From contig CM049990.2 of assembly GCA_016630955.3 (NCBI GenBank), positions 1 to 64,000 on the forward strand: a DNA stretch of 64,000 nucleotides. Reading direction: 5' to 3'. The notes under the pieces were generated by a model that made no database searches, was not told the DNA's origin, and saw nothing but the letters and a program-made list of their open reading frames with translations. Within the stretch, counting starts at the first letter, position 1. Each line of letters opens with the position of its first letter. Of the stretch, positions 9,356 through 19,130 are shown piece by piece. This DNA comes from Didymella arachidicola. Taxonomy: Eukaryota; Ascomycota; Dothideomycetes; Pleosporales; Didymellaceae. The translations under genes and the position numbers were made by a program.

Positions 9356-10199
9356 TCTATAATTAGCAAGTGAGGGTGAGATAGAATAAAAAGTGCGGCA
9401 AAGGTACGTCATTCACATGCCTTGCTCTTTGCTGAGTCGCCTGAATGGACAGTCCATGAGGAAGGGTTAGAGGCGCTTTCAGAAAAGACACCGGCTTCTG
9501 GATTACCCGTGTAGACTATCCAGCGAGACGCTGTCTGGTGAGACATAGCACTACTTTGTTGCTAACAGTAGCACACAATTGAATAGCAGGCCGTGGCGTC
9601 TTAGTTAATGCGTAAGCAGGTAAAAGTAGTACAGAACAACAGGTAACAAGCAGGAACTGCTATAGCTGCCCTGTGTTGGAGCATGCATGCCCGTGCAGGG
9701 CCGAGCTAGACCGAAATAGAGCATCAAAAGGGGTCGACTCCAGGCTAAGGCTGGGAGGGGACGAAGTAGGGCCGAAGTCGCGCACTATACCGCATCAAGC
9801 GCGAACGAGGCTCGGGGTCGTGGCGGTCGCGTGGAGGTAGGCTGCGTTACGACAACGGCTGGCGGCGAATTGGGCCATAGATCTATGTCTTGGGGTGGAC
9901 TTAGGTTCAAAAGCTCGTCGTCAAATCCATCGAAATCCATCGTGAGACATGTATAGGCAGCACTTTCCCATAGCAGGAACAGGCGAAGCAACCGCCGACG
10001 GGATCCGGTGGAAGGATCGCGCGGTGTCCGCTTGCCCCCAGGGGCAAGCCACGGGGCAGGTTAAACTTGAGAGCAGTAAACATGTAACGCAATCTCTATT
10101 CTTTATTTTTACTAGCGCTGATCATCTTCAGCTACTGTGGTACGTGCCAGGTACCAATGTCGGACCTTCTGCGGCGGCTTCGAAGTTTATGAATCCTCG
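9356..10199. other. Gap; no confident gene
   Basis: Mostly unrecognised sequence. A minus-strand ATG frame at 9941-9785 encodes a short acidic, proline-rich peptide (MDFDGFDDELLNL...) that could be a terminal exon of the broken gene to its right, but nothing proves it. A CTTGCCCC-CA-GGGGCAAG palindrome lies at 10031-10048. Confidence 0.4.
10031..10092. repeat. Palindrome unit, outlying copy
   Basis: CTTGCCCC-CA-GGGGCAAG (10031-10048) is a perfect 8-bp inverted repeat with a two-base centre. It is followed by GCCACGG...AACTTGAGAGCAG, which resembles the text following the palindromes at 12748-12800 (GCCACAGG...ACTTGTTAGCGCAG) in the same orientation. It is therefore a fifth copy of the array at 12695-12840, on the other side of the ParB-like gene. 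Confidence 0.75.
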
Positions 10200-11253
10200 T
10201 CATTTCCCACGCCTTGCCGATGCTCTCTGCCTCCAACGTCCTCCTGAGCCGGTCGTGGCGCGTGAAGAAAGAGGTGTGGATGGATATCCAGGCTGGTGAG
10301 ACTCTGTCGCGAGGGGATGCTGTTGCAGCTGAGCCGACTGCTGGTTGATCGCGCTGTTGTGACCGTGTTGCTTTCGGAGATTATTCAGCCCGTCCAAGGA
10401 AAAGTCAATCAGCACTCGTTCCTGCATCTCCGTTCGTGATGAAGCCCCTGCGTCCGACTCCGCTGTCGATCTGGAGCTTGGTGATTGGGCAGTGGTTGGC
10501 TCCTGGATGGCTTGGTGCGTACTTGATCCATTCTGGGCCCGGGGGAGGGGCCTACGCTTCCGCGCTTCTGCTAATGGCTGCCCTTCGTGTGTTGCGTGGC
10601 TGATTGATGCTTGAGAGAACAGCCCGCTCTCCGCGCGCTGCTTGAGAGAACAGCCCGCTCTCCGCGCGCTGCTCATCTGCCAGGTCGACAGTAGTTAGTG
10701 GCCCATCTTCGCTATAAGAATCCGACGCATCCACGTGTTGCTGTGTTATCCATTGAGCAATCACTGGCTGCATCATCCTAAGCAGCTGTTTGGCTGCAGT
10801 TGCTGACCGAAGGGCTGAATCGTTCGCAACTTCTGGGATCTGACAGATGAGATCACGCGCAGTCTGTGCAATGGTAGGCGGACTAATCTTGCCAGCCTCC
10901 TCTGGAATGGGACTGGCGATGTACTTGTGCTGCAGAGACGGCCCTGCGTAGATTATGACGATAGACAGCACTTCTCTCCACACCTTATGCTCAAACCGTG
11001 TGCCGTAGGCTTTGTTGTCTCCGCTCGGATACTTGTGGAGATAGTGCTCTAGCGTAGAGCTGGTGAAGTCTTTTGCGTTTCCATGTACGTAATCAAGGAC
11101 TGCCTGCTGGAGGACTCGAGACTTCTCGTCAGCCTTGTCGCCATACTTTGCTTGCAGCGCAGGGACTAGGTCCTTTCGCAGCGCAGGCTTGTTGTTGTCG
11201 CGGTCTGAGACCTTTGCGGGTTCGGCGTTTATCCACAAGGTGACGTGAGACAT
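10200..11253 (-). pseudogene. Unrecognised gene interrupted by a 31-bp tandem duplication
   Basis: The frame starts at ATG 11253 (MSHVTLWINAEPAK) and reads about 220 residues of plausible helical protein (KDLVPALQAKYGDKADEKSR...), then runs out of frame. Positions 10610-10640 and 10641-10671 are identical 31-bp tandem copies. Because 31 is not a multiple of three, the second copy shifts the frame, giving a short tail that stops at 10552. The original frame resumes on the far side of the duplication and stays open for about 140 more codons (serine/glutamine-rich, polar) to TGA at 10200. I do not recognise the family. It lies just downstream of, and on the same strand as, the ParB-like gene and may have been co-inherited with it. 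The peptide at 9941-9785 could belong to it. Confidence 0.55.
10610..10671. repeat. 31-bp perfect tandem duplication inside a coding frame
   Basis: The unit CTTGAGAGAACAGCCCGCTC plus the following 11 bases occurs twice head to tail with no mismatch. Zero divergence implies a recent event. It changes the frame of the gene on the minus strand. Confidence 0.95.
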
Positions 11254-11343
11254 CACAATGCTTATTAGTTTTCCTTCTTGCTTTGTAGTTCTCAAAAGCG
11301 CCTAGATGTCAATGAACTGGCGTCCTAGTTCTGAAAGAACCGT

Positions 11344-12553
11344 TTAATACAAACCAAGGTATGTATCATCGTCTGCGTCCAGGAACAAGTCTCGCCGACG
11401 TGTGCCTGAGGAATAGGGGTCCACGTCAGGCTCAAGGCCAGGATAGAACAATCCCCGCACCTCGTGTACAGTTCGTACGCGCGGTAGGCCAGCCAGCTTG
11501 TTCCAGTCGGCTAGCTGAACGTCCAGTCCATGCTGGCCTTGGAACTCTGATGTGATCTTCGTTACCTCGTTCATTGCAGAAAACCAATACTAGATGGTTG
11601 CTTAGCGTAGATGTACAGAGCGTGCCTAGATACAAATTGCACTTACATCGTCTATCCTGCAGCTTGCCATCCACTCAAACGTGGAGATGTTGAAGGTCGC
11701 CTGCCCAATCGAGGTGCGGCACCATTGAGTGATCATCGGTCTCCAGCTAAGATTCTTCCACAGCGTAGCCAGCCGTCGGACTGGAAACTTTACTCTGCTG
11801 CTGAGCCTTAGTTGCTCCAGCATCTCTTGCTCAACCGACCTATTTGAACCTTGGAACAGCTGGCCATTGTTAGAGGACAGGGTTGCTAGCTCTGTCCATA
11901 TCTGCCCGTGGCTATCGGGAAGGATGATGTCTTCTCGGTTGGCGCGAAGCTGGACGCGCAAGTGTGCGGGAAGCGTATCTGTCTTTTAGGTTAGCTTGTT
12001 GGCTTGGCTGGCACGTGCAGGGGCTGAAACCTTTGTCGTAAATACTGCACACCCACCACCGTTCCTCCTCTGGCAACCGGCGAAGTCGTAGATACTCCTT
12101 GAAAGCTTCAACGCGATGGTGGCCTGCAATAAGCTCTGCCTTCGCTCCAATGACGGCCGCCCAACCTTCAAACGACGGCCACTTCGAGTCCCCCTCTTCA
12201 GCGCCTCCGGCTGCAATGGCAGTGGTCTGAGCCTGGTTCTCCTCTTCTAGGTGATCTAGCATCTGCTGCACTTGCGCCTTGGAGCAAGCGATCTGCAATT
12301 GGTGACTTGTGTCTCGCCGAAGAACGCCTGCCTCGTCGAAAATCTGGCGGAGCCGACGCTTGTGCGCTTGGTCGATGGGTCTGTTCACACCAATACTCCA
12401 TTCTGAGGTGAGTGCGTCAATCGGAAATTTGGCTGTTGCCAGCAGGTACAGCGCAGCTTGGTTGTAGATGGAGTCTGCCTCTTTGATCTCCTTAACAGCC
12501 GTACGTTGTCTTTTTCCTATTTCCGTCGAGACGTCTGCACTTTTGCGCTTCAT
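11344..12553 (-). CDS. ParB/sulfiredoxin-fold-like protein, three exons
   Basis: ATG at 12553 starts MKRKSADVSTEIGKRQR, with a basic nuclear-signal-like beginning. Exons are 12553-12031, 11978-11647 and 11589-11344. Introns are 11979-12030 (GTTTCA...CAG) and 11590-11646 (GTAAGT...CTAG, with a GCTAAG branch-like site). Joined, they give 1,101 nt, 366 residues, with no frame break. Near residues 135-150 the motif ELIAGHHRVEAFKEY matches the GxHR-type signature of ParB-like nuclease/sulfiredoxin-fold domains, which bind nucleotides and in bacteria act on palindromic DNA sites. The C-terminus is acidic (DLFLDADDDTYLGLY). No stop codon lies in the spliced frame, so the gene may be active. Palindromic repeats flank this gene and its neighbour. 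Function in fungi is unknown to me; DNA binding is inference. Confidence 0.65.
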
Positions 12554-12694
12554 CGCAGCTTTAGTTGTATTAGCGTTAGAAGATGTAGAAAGAGCAGTGC
12601 CTCAGAAGGTAAGAATTTTTTTATTGCAGGAGATGCGAGTCGCTAAGCTAGTTGTGAGTAGGTTAAGAGTTCGCGGATTCTAGCACGGTCCTCT

Positions 12695-12840
12695 TTGCCC
12701 CTGGGGGCAAGCGGTACTTAACTTGCTAGCTCCAGCCAACTGTTCTCTGCCCCTGGGGGCAAGCCACAGGCAATACCTAGACTTGTTAGCGCAGCTGTTC
12801 TTTGCCCCTAGGGGCAGCTCCTATTTTCGCCCCTGGGGGC
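12695..12840. repeat. Array of four TTGCCCC-NN-GGGGCAA palindromes
   Basis: Perfect palindromes with a two-base centre lie at 12695-12710, 12748-12761, 12803-12816 and 12829-12840. Their centres are about 52, 55 and 25 bp apart. They sit inside a loose direct repeat of about 54 bp (ACTTGCTAGC / ACTTGTTAGC, then CAGCTGTTCT). The regular spacing and symmetry look like a protein-binding array rather than random GC-rich sequence. The array lies upstream of the ParB-like gene's start (12553), next to the transposon block. Confidence 0.8.
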
Positions 12841-12899
12841 AACCTAACCCTACCCCATCAGTACGGTTTTGGCATATAGTATAACGTACCTCACGGGTA

Positions 12900-14999
12900 C
12901 CGAGTCCGTGCGCGTGACGCCCACCATCGCGTAACGCCCCGCTAAGCAAATCGCACCCCATCTTCAACACCCCATAGCTCAGTCAATATGGACTCAATTC
13001 AAGAAGCGGCTACAGAATTCGATTTGCGCAATCATAAAGAACAACTTTCATACACAAAGTTTGCTAAAGCAAAGGGAGTTGATCGGTCTACGTTAGCGCG
13101 GAGGCACAAAGGGGTTTCAACTTCTAGGGAGGTCAAAGCAGTTAACCAACGGAAACTCAACAACACTGAAGAACAAGAGCTTATTAAGCTTATTAATAAG
13201 CTTACTGAGGACGGATTCCCTCCTAACAGGCTTCAAATCCGAAATTACGCGTCTAAAGTAGCTGGTAGCAGCGTCTCTGATAGCTGGGTTACTCGCTTCC
13301 TCCACCGTCACACAGCTGAACTGGTCACCAAATGGGCAACAGGGAAGGATCGCAATCGCCACCAAGCTGACTCAGGGGCTTCTTTTGAGGCCTACTTCAC
13401 ACTTCTACACAGCAAGATAGCTGAGTACAGCATTGAGCCTCAGCACATGTACAATATGGATGAGAAGGGCTTCATGATCGGGGTACTTGAACGTGCAAAA
13501 CGAGTGTTCTCCCGGCCACTGTGGGACAGCAAGCAAGTCAGAGGTACTCTCCAAGACGGCTCACGGGAGTGGATCACGCTTATTGCTTGCATAAGTGCCT
13601 CAGGGGAAGCCCTGCCAGCAAGCCTCATATACCCAGCAGCCAATCAAGCTATATACTCAGGCTGGGTGGAGGATATCAAGCCAGGGGAACACTCAGTCTT
13701 TGTCAGCTCATCTAGTACAGGCTGGAGCAACAACGAGATAGCTCTTGCCTGGCTTGAACAGGTGTTCGATCGCGCTACTAAGGCCACAGCACGGAGAAAG
13801 TATCGTCTTTTGATACTTGACGGCCACGGGAGCCACGTTACCCCTGACTTTATTGAGTACGCCAACCAACGCAAGATACTCGTGATGATCCTTCCCCCTC
13901 ACTCAACACACAGGCTCCAGCCACTGGACGTTTGCCTGTTCTCACCTCTGGCACGAGCATACTCAAATGAGCTTACGCAGTTCCTCCAAAGCAGTCAGGG
14001 GACCTCTCCAGTCACTAAATCAAACTTCTTACACCTGTTCTGGGCGGCGTGGCAGAGCTCATTTCAGGAGTCAACAATCGTCAACTCCTTTGCAGCCACA
14101 GGGATATGGCCCCCTGACGCCTCTGCTGTACTCAAACAAGTCAACAACACTTATACAGACAAAGAAGAACAATCAGGAGCTCTTAGACCAACAGACTGGA
14201 GGCGTATAAGGCAGGTACTTAAGGATCATGTGAAGGAACCTGACAGTGAGGCAGTGCGGGAGCTGACAGGGGCAATTCACTCTCTTACTGCCCAGGTTGA
14301 GCTGCTTACTGAGCAGAACAAAGGCCTGCAGGAGTCTCTTGCACACAGGAAGAAGCACAATAAGAAGAGTAAGCCCCTGAGTCTCCAACAGCGGAAGGAG
14401 TACCAAAGTCAACCTGTATTTTGGTCTCCTCGGAAGGTCAGAGAGGCACACTATCGTCGGAAGATCAATGAGCAAGAACAGGAGGAGCAGCATCTTCAAA
14501 AGCTACGTCAGAAGCAAGAGCAAGTAGCAATTAAGCTTCAGAGAGCAAGAGAGGCTCAGGAGAAGCGTACAGAGCGTGAGAGAGCTAAGGAGGTGAGGGT
14601 GCAGGAGAAGGCTAAGAAGGCAGCTGAAGCGCAGCGTCAAAGGGACGCTCGTCAAGCTACTACTGCTATCCAATTATCCCAAAAGGGTAAGCGTAAAGCC
14701 TTAAAAGCTACCTCAGGTAGCAATAAGCGTCAGAAACAAGCTGGTGATGCTGGTGGTGCGAAAGAAGCCCCTGAGGCACCCTCAGCTCCTCCACCAGTCA
14801 CTACTCGCCGCGGACGCAACGTTAGGCTTCCAAGTAAATACAAGTAGCACAAGTAGTTCACATAGGTCTATTTACTACTCTACTACAATATTATACAATA
14901 TTTGCTGTTGTTGGTGGCTCAGTAACCTTATTTTTCAACAAGTCGATAGGATCTCAGCGGGGCGTTACGCGATGGTGGGCGTCACGCGCACGGACTCGG
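12900..14999 (+). mobile_element. Fot1/pogo-type DNA transposon, intact, 2,100 bp
   Basis: Perfect 44-bp inverted terminal repeats (starting CCGAGTCCGTGCGCGTGACG) lie at 12900-12943 and 14956-14999, flanked by TA at 12898-12899 and 15000-15001. It holds one full-length open transposase gene. It landed inside the left terminal repeat of an older pogo element, so it arrived later. Perfect ends and an open gene mark it as the youngest and possibly mobile element in the window. Confidence 0.95.
12988..14847 (+). CDS. Fot1/pogo-family transposase, intact
   Basis: A single uninterrupted frame of 619 residues, start ATG 12988, 45 bp inside the left terminal repeat. Residues 20-45 form a psq-like helix-turn-helix (AKAKGVDRSTLARRH). 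Residues 55-115 form a CENP-B/Tc5-type DNA-binding domain. The DDE_1 catalytic core shows aspartates D158 (NMDEKG), D278 (LDGHGSH) and D314 (QPLDV). The C-terminal third is a long charged coiled coil (EQEQEEQHLQKLRQKQEQ...) followed by a basic tail. These enzymes cut and paste the element at TA sites. Length and motifs are complete for the family. Confidence 0.95.
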   Translation: MDSIQEAATEFDLRNHKEQLSYTKFAKAKGVDRSTLARRHKGVSTSREVKAVNQRKLNNTEEQELIKLINKLTEDGFPPNRLQIRNYASKVAGSSVSDSWVTRFLHRHTAELVTKWATGKDRNRHQADSGASFEAYFTLLHSKIAEYSIEPQHMYNMDEKGFMIGVLERAKRVFSRPLWDSKQVRGTLQDGSREWITLIACISASGEALPASLIYPAANQAIYSGWVEDIKPGEHSVFVSSSSTGWSNNEIALAWLEQVFDRATKATARRKYRLLILDGHGSHVTPDFIEYANQRKILVMILPPHSTHRLQPLDVCLFSPLARAYSNELTQFLQSSQGTSPVTKSNFLHLFWAAWQSSFQESTIVNSFAATGIWPPDASAVLKQVNNTYTDKEEQSGALRPTDWRRIRQVLKDHVKEPDSEAVRELTGAIHSLTAQVELLTEQNKGLQESLAHRKKHNKKSKPLSLQQRKEYQSQPVFWSPRKVREAHYRRKINEQEQEEQHLQKLRQKQEQVAIKLQRAREAQEKRTERERAKEVRVQEKAKKAAEAQRQRDARQATTAIQLSQKGKRKALKATSGSNKRQKQAGDAGGAKEAPEAPSAPPPVTTRRGRNVRLPSKYK

Positions 15000-15137
15000 T
15001 AAGTGGGCCACCCTGTCTAGTGGGCCACTTTTGCCAAGACCACACCAAACTTCACATTAAATTGTAGTATAGTAACAGCACCTCGCGTATGGGGGTTCTG
15101 AGGAAGACGTCCTGGCAAGGTCCATGGTAGATAAGTG

Positions 15138-16769
15138 TTATTTACACGTTCGCGCGTTGTGCCCTGTCTCTCCGCACGTTCCACACCGTCGTTGGGATAG
15201 TTCACCTCCTTCAGCGCGCATCCTCTTCTTTGGCTTCTTACCATCACCACGCACGCCAAACTCCTTTAGAGCAGTTAAACGCTGTGCCTCTTCAACTGTT
15301 ATGCTCCCTCCTGTTTGAATTCGCTTCCTTTTATGTGATTTGCGCTCTGTTGCAGCTGCTAGAGCCTCTCGAAGCTCATCACGTTCCTTTCTCATCAACG
15401 CAAGCTGGTGCGCTACCTTTGCTCCCCCCTTTGCATAGTGCTCTAGCGCGCTATACACTGAATTTGGTGAGCTGCCCTGCTGCCTCTTATACTTGTCTCG
15501 AATTAGAGTTGATTGCGACTGAAATTCAAGCAGGTTTTTGGGGGTTTGGGACTGCCAGGGCTCGTTGTTGGTAGGTAGTTGGGGTAATAGAGTCCGCAGC
15601 CTCACATTGAGGGTTGATATGACCCGTTCTAGGTCAAAGGGGACCAATCCAGCGCCTCGGAACCCTCCCTGGATGTTGCTAGGGGTGATAGTCGCGTTAT
15701 ATGCTGCTCTTAAGCATACTAGGAACAACTGCTTGTCTATGTGGTTGATCCGGTTGCGCGAGAGCTTGTTGACCTAATGCCCGTACTCCCGCTTCAAAGG
15801 GGCAAAACAACCCACATCAAGCGGCTGCAAGAGGTGCGATGAGTGCGCAGGCATTGTAAGAGTTACAATCTTGTTCTCTTTGCAGTATTGGGTGAATGCT
15901 GCGGCCTGGTGGCTCTCATGGCCGTCTATAAGTAGCAAACGGTGGGTCCCATAGGTACGCTCCTTAGTATGCCTGTTAAAGTGCTTTAACCAGTTAAGAC
16001 CAAGCTCGTTGTTGGTCCAGCCGTTCTCAGAGACCCCAATTACCCAGTCCTAGGGCAGATCTTTTTCCTTAGACCAGTTGGTGGTGTAGGTTTTGGCTTT
16101 AAGGATAATAAAGGGTGGAATAGCCCACCCTGCAGCATTTACGCCTAAGATTAACGTAGCCCACTCCTTATTGCCTGGCTGTATCTGCTTTGCTCGTCCT
16201 CGGTTCTCTACGTCTGCAACCACTGCTCCAGGGGTAATCTGACCTATTGCAAAGCCAGTCTCGTCAAAGTTGTACGTGTCTTCGTCCACAATGCCGTACT
16301 TAGCTTTGACATTAGCTACTAGGCTGAACCAGCCCTGTATTATCTCAGGATCCTCGCAGAGGGCTCTCTTGTAGTCATACTTGCGACTAAACTTTACTTT
16401 TAGCCTTGGTTAACGCTTTACAAACGTACTGGGCCAATTTCGGCCAACAGGGGCCATTCCACGCTCTTGTCGCAGCAAATTGGCCATATCAGCCACATCT
16501 GACAAGCGAGGGGGTTCTCCTCGCTGTATAAGGTAAAGAACGTGATCAACAATCGCCTCCTCTGCGTGCTCATCCAGATACCGTCGGCTAGGCATAGAAT
16601 CAACTCTTGAGGGCTGTCCAGCGCGTCGTTGGGCTAGTGTAGTTCGGGGCACGTTGAAGATAGCTGCAACGCGTCGCAGGGAGAGATTCGCATCCTGTTT
16701 GATAGCTTAAAGTGCAAGCTGTATCTGAGCTTCTTTTAACGCGTCTGATTGACCTTGTTGTTGAGGCAT
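15138..16769 (-). pseudogene. Fot1/pogo transposase with zinc knuckle, four stop codons
   Basis: From ATG 16769 (MPQQQGQSD) to the end at 15138 the frame is continuous, 544 codons with no shift, but it carries four in-frame stops: near 16708, at 16410, at 16050 and near 15774. Between them the DDE core is easy to read (YNFDETG, LLIDGHESH, QPLDVGCF). The C-terminus has a CCHC zinc knuckle (CGTCGETGHNARTC). Four stops with no insertion or deletion suggest point-mutation decay (RIP-like) rather than random wear. Confidence 0.9.
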
Positions 16770-16985
16770 TAGTGTAGGGAGAGAGTTTTGGTGTGGTCTT
16801 GGCAAAAGTGGCCCACTAGACAGGGTGGCCCACTTACCCGTGAGGTACGTTATAGAAGAGAGCTTTAATGTTCGTGTGTTCTTAGTATACAGACTATAAT
16901 ATACGCACGTAGTATAGGATATACGCCTAGAAACCCTGGATTTCGGCTCTCACGTGGTGGGTTCAACATTTCGAAAATCATAATA

Positions 16986-19129
16986 CCGTGTCCGTGCACT
17001 CAACGCGCGTGTTCAGTCAACGCGCACTGCACCAAAATACCATCTTCATTCTGCAGCCCCTATAACTCAACGCTACTATGTTAGTTGAAGCTGCCCTTGC
17101 AGATTCAGACGCAGCAGGTTCAGACAAGAATACTTCGTACACGAAGCTAGCTGAAAAACACAAGGTGTAGCGCTCTACACTGTCGCGAAGAGATCAGGGC
17201 GTTTATGCGTCGCGAGCCGACAAGGGACTCAATCGGCGCGCCATGCATCCACGTGACGAGGCAGAACTTGTGCAGTATATTAGAGGACTTACAGAACGAC
17301 ACCTTATGCCTACAAGGCAAATAATTAAGAATTTTGCAACCCTAATACTTAGAAAAGAGCCTAGCGATAGCTGGGTTACCCGCTTCCTTAGCCGCAACAA
17401 AGATACGCTTCTTTTAGCCTAGACAACCCCTATAGAGTGCAGCCGCTACAAGGCTAATTCTAGTGACAAGTACCGCTTATACTTTAAGCTTCTGCACAAT
17501 AAAATGGCGGAGTATAAGCTAGGGCCTAAGCAAACATATAATATAGATAAGAAGGGCTTTGCTATTAGGGTGACGGGAAGGTCTAAAAGGATCTTTGATA
17601 AGACACTCTATAGCAAGAAGCAGTACAGGCAGTCACTCCACAATAGCAATCGTGAGTAGGTGACGCTTCTAGCTTGCATATCTGCTGATGGTACAGCTCT
17701 TCTGCTAGGCATCATCTACGCTGCAACTGGAAGAGCTGTACAGGCAAGCTAGGTCCATGAAATAGACCCAAACCAGCATTCTGTCTACTTCACTACATCA
17801 CCTAATGGCTGGACGAACAACGACCTTGGATTGACCTGGCTTGAGCAAGTGTTCGATCGCTATACTAAGCCTAAGAACAGAAGAAAGTGGAGGTTGCTTA
17901 TTATTAACGGCCACGGCAGCCATGTAACGAGAGAATTTATCACCTACTGCGACAACAACAAGATTCTCCTGATGATCTTTCCCCCACATGCCACCCACAC
18001 ACTGCAGCTACTTGACGTAGTCTGCTTCAAGCCTCTGGCTCAAAACTACGCTAATGAGCTTGATCTTCGCACTTAGAAGACCCAGGAATGGACGCTAACA
18101 AAGAAAAGCGATTTTTTCTCTTTGTTCTAGAAGGCCTGGACGTCTACCTTTACCGACAAGCTAATAGTTAAGGCGTTCTCCGCCACCGGCATACATCCAC
18201 CCAACGCCAACGTTATCCTTGATAGGTTCAAAACAGCAACCCCAGAACAGCCAGCAACGCCTGAGCAGCAAGTACTTGATCCTAGCACTGGAGAGCCGTC
18301 TTGGCTAAAGCAAAGTCGCTGCTTCGGTCCGCAACAAAGGATAATGATCGTGTAGCTAGAGAGGCGCTAGAGCAGTACATCCATCACCTCTCAGTGCAGA
18401 ATGCGCTGCTTAGGTACGAGCTCAACGGCGCAAAAGAGATTCTAACGGAGAAAGAGAGGGTGAAGGATAAGCAGCGGGCTCTGCCGCTAATGGCTCGCGA
18501 TATAGAGTGGCATGGTGGCGCGAAGTGGTGGTCTCCTTCATCAAAGCGGGAGGCAGATGCACGATGGGAAGCACAGCAACGCTATGAGGAGGAGTTAGAA
18601 GCTGCGAAAGTTACTAGACGTGAGCTACAGCATACACAAAAGCTTCTTAGGGAGAAAGATAAGGAGGATAAACGGAAGCAACGAGAAAGGGAGAAGGACG
18701 AGCGTGACTGGCTCAAGGCTGAGAAGGCCAAAGAAGTTGCCAGACGCAAGGCTTAAAGAGAACGGGACAAGGCAGCTCGCGACTCTCGAAAAGCTATACA
18801 AAAGCCCGCTAGAGGCAAGCGAAAGGCTCCGCAGGAAGCAGCACCAAGAAAGAAGCAGAATCGTGGTGCTATGAGTGATGTAGGCGGTGCAGCCGCCGCC
18901 GTACGCTCCCCATCTCCTCCGCCCAAACAGTCCACAAGAGGCCGCAACATCAGGCTTCCGCGCAAATATAGATAGAATAGGATTTTCGCATAGGTATCCA
19001 GAGTATTCTACTAGAAACTCTTGTGATGGTTGCCTTTGTGTGTGGCTCTATAGCATTAGTTTTGCAGGTACTTGTTGGGGTGCAAAGCCGCGCGTTGACT
19101 GAACACGCGCGTTGAGTGCACGGACACGG
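16986..19129 (+). mobile_element. Fot1/pogo-type DNA transposon, degenerate, 2,144 bp
   Basis: Perfect 40-bp inverted ends starting CCGTGTCCGTGCACTCAACG lie at 16986-17025 and 19090-19129, with TA duplications at 16984-16985 and 19130-19131. The ends are a diverged version of those at 25846-27977, so the two belong to related subfamilies. On its right it directly abuts the middle of another pogo transposase gene. Confidence 0.93.
17078..18975 (+). pseudogene. Fot1/pogo transposase, multiply broken
   Basis: ATG 17078 starts a recognisable transposase (helix-turn-helix, CENP-B domain, then YNIDKKG where YNMDEKG is expected). It is broken by many stop codons, for example near 17168, 17420, 17657, 17750 and 18074, plus at least one frame change before the end near 18975. 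Longer open pieces remain at 17831-18076 (NGHGSH and LLDVVCF core) and 18301-18756 (coiled coil). AT content is raised and many codons look like C-to-T changes. It cannot encode an active enzyme. Confidence 0.9.
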
Positions 19130-19130
19130 T

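Larger units (their letters stand above)
12884..16850 (-). mobile_element. Fot1/pogo-type DNA transposon, degenerate, interrupted by a second element
   Basis: The inverted ends match for about 64 bp, starting ACGTACCTCACGGG at 12884 and ending CCCGTGAGGTACGT at 16850, with TA target duplications at 12882-12883 and 16851-16852. The left terminal repeat is itself split at its TA by another transposon (12900-14999). Without that insert and the extra TA the element is about 1,865 bp. Its transposase lies on the minus strand (15138-16769) and has four stop codons, so the element is dead. Confidence 0.9.

Noticed and set aside
15538..15777. CRISPR or other spaced-repeat arrays
   Set aside because: None of the repeats in the window has the regular repeat-spacer form; this is a eukaryotic chromosome end and repeats are satellites, terminal repeats or palindromes.
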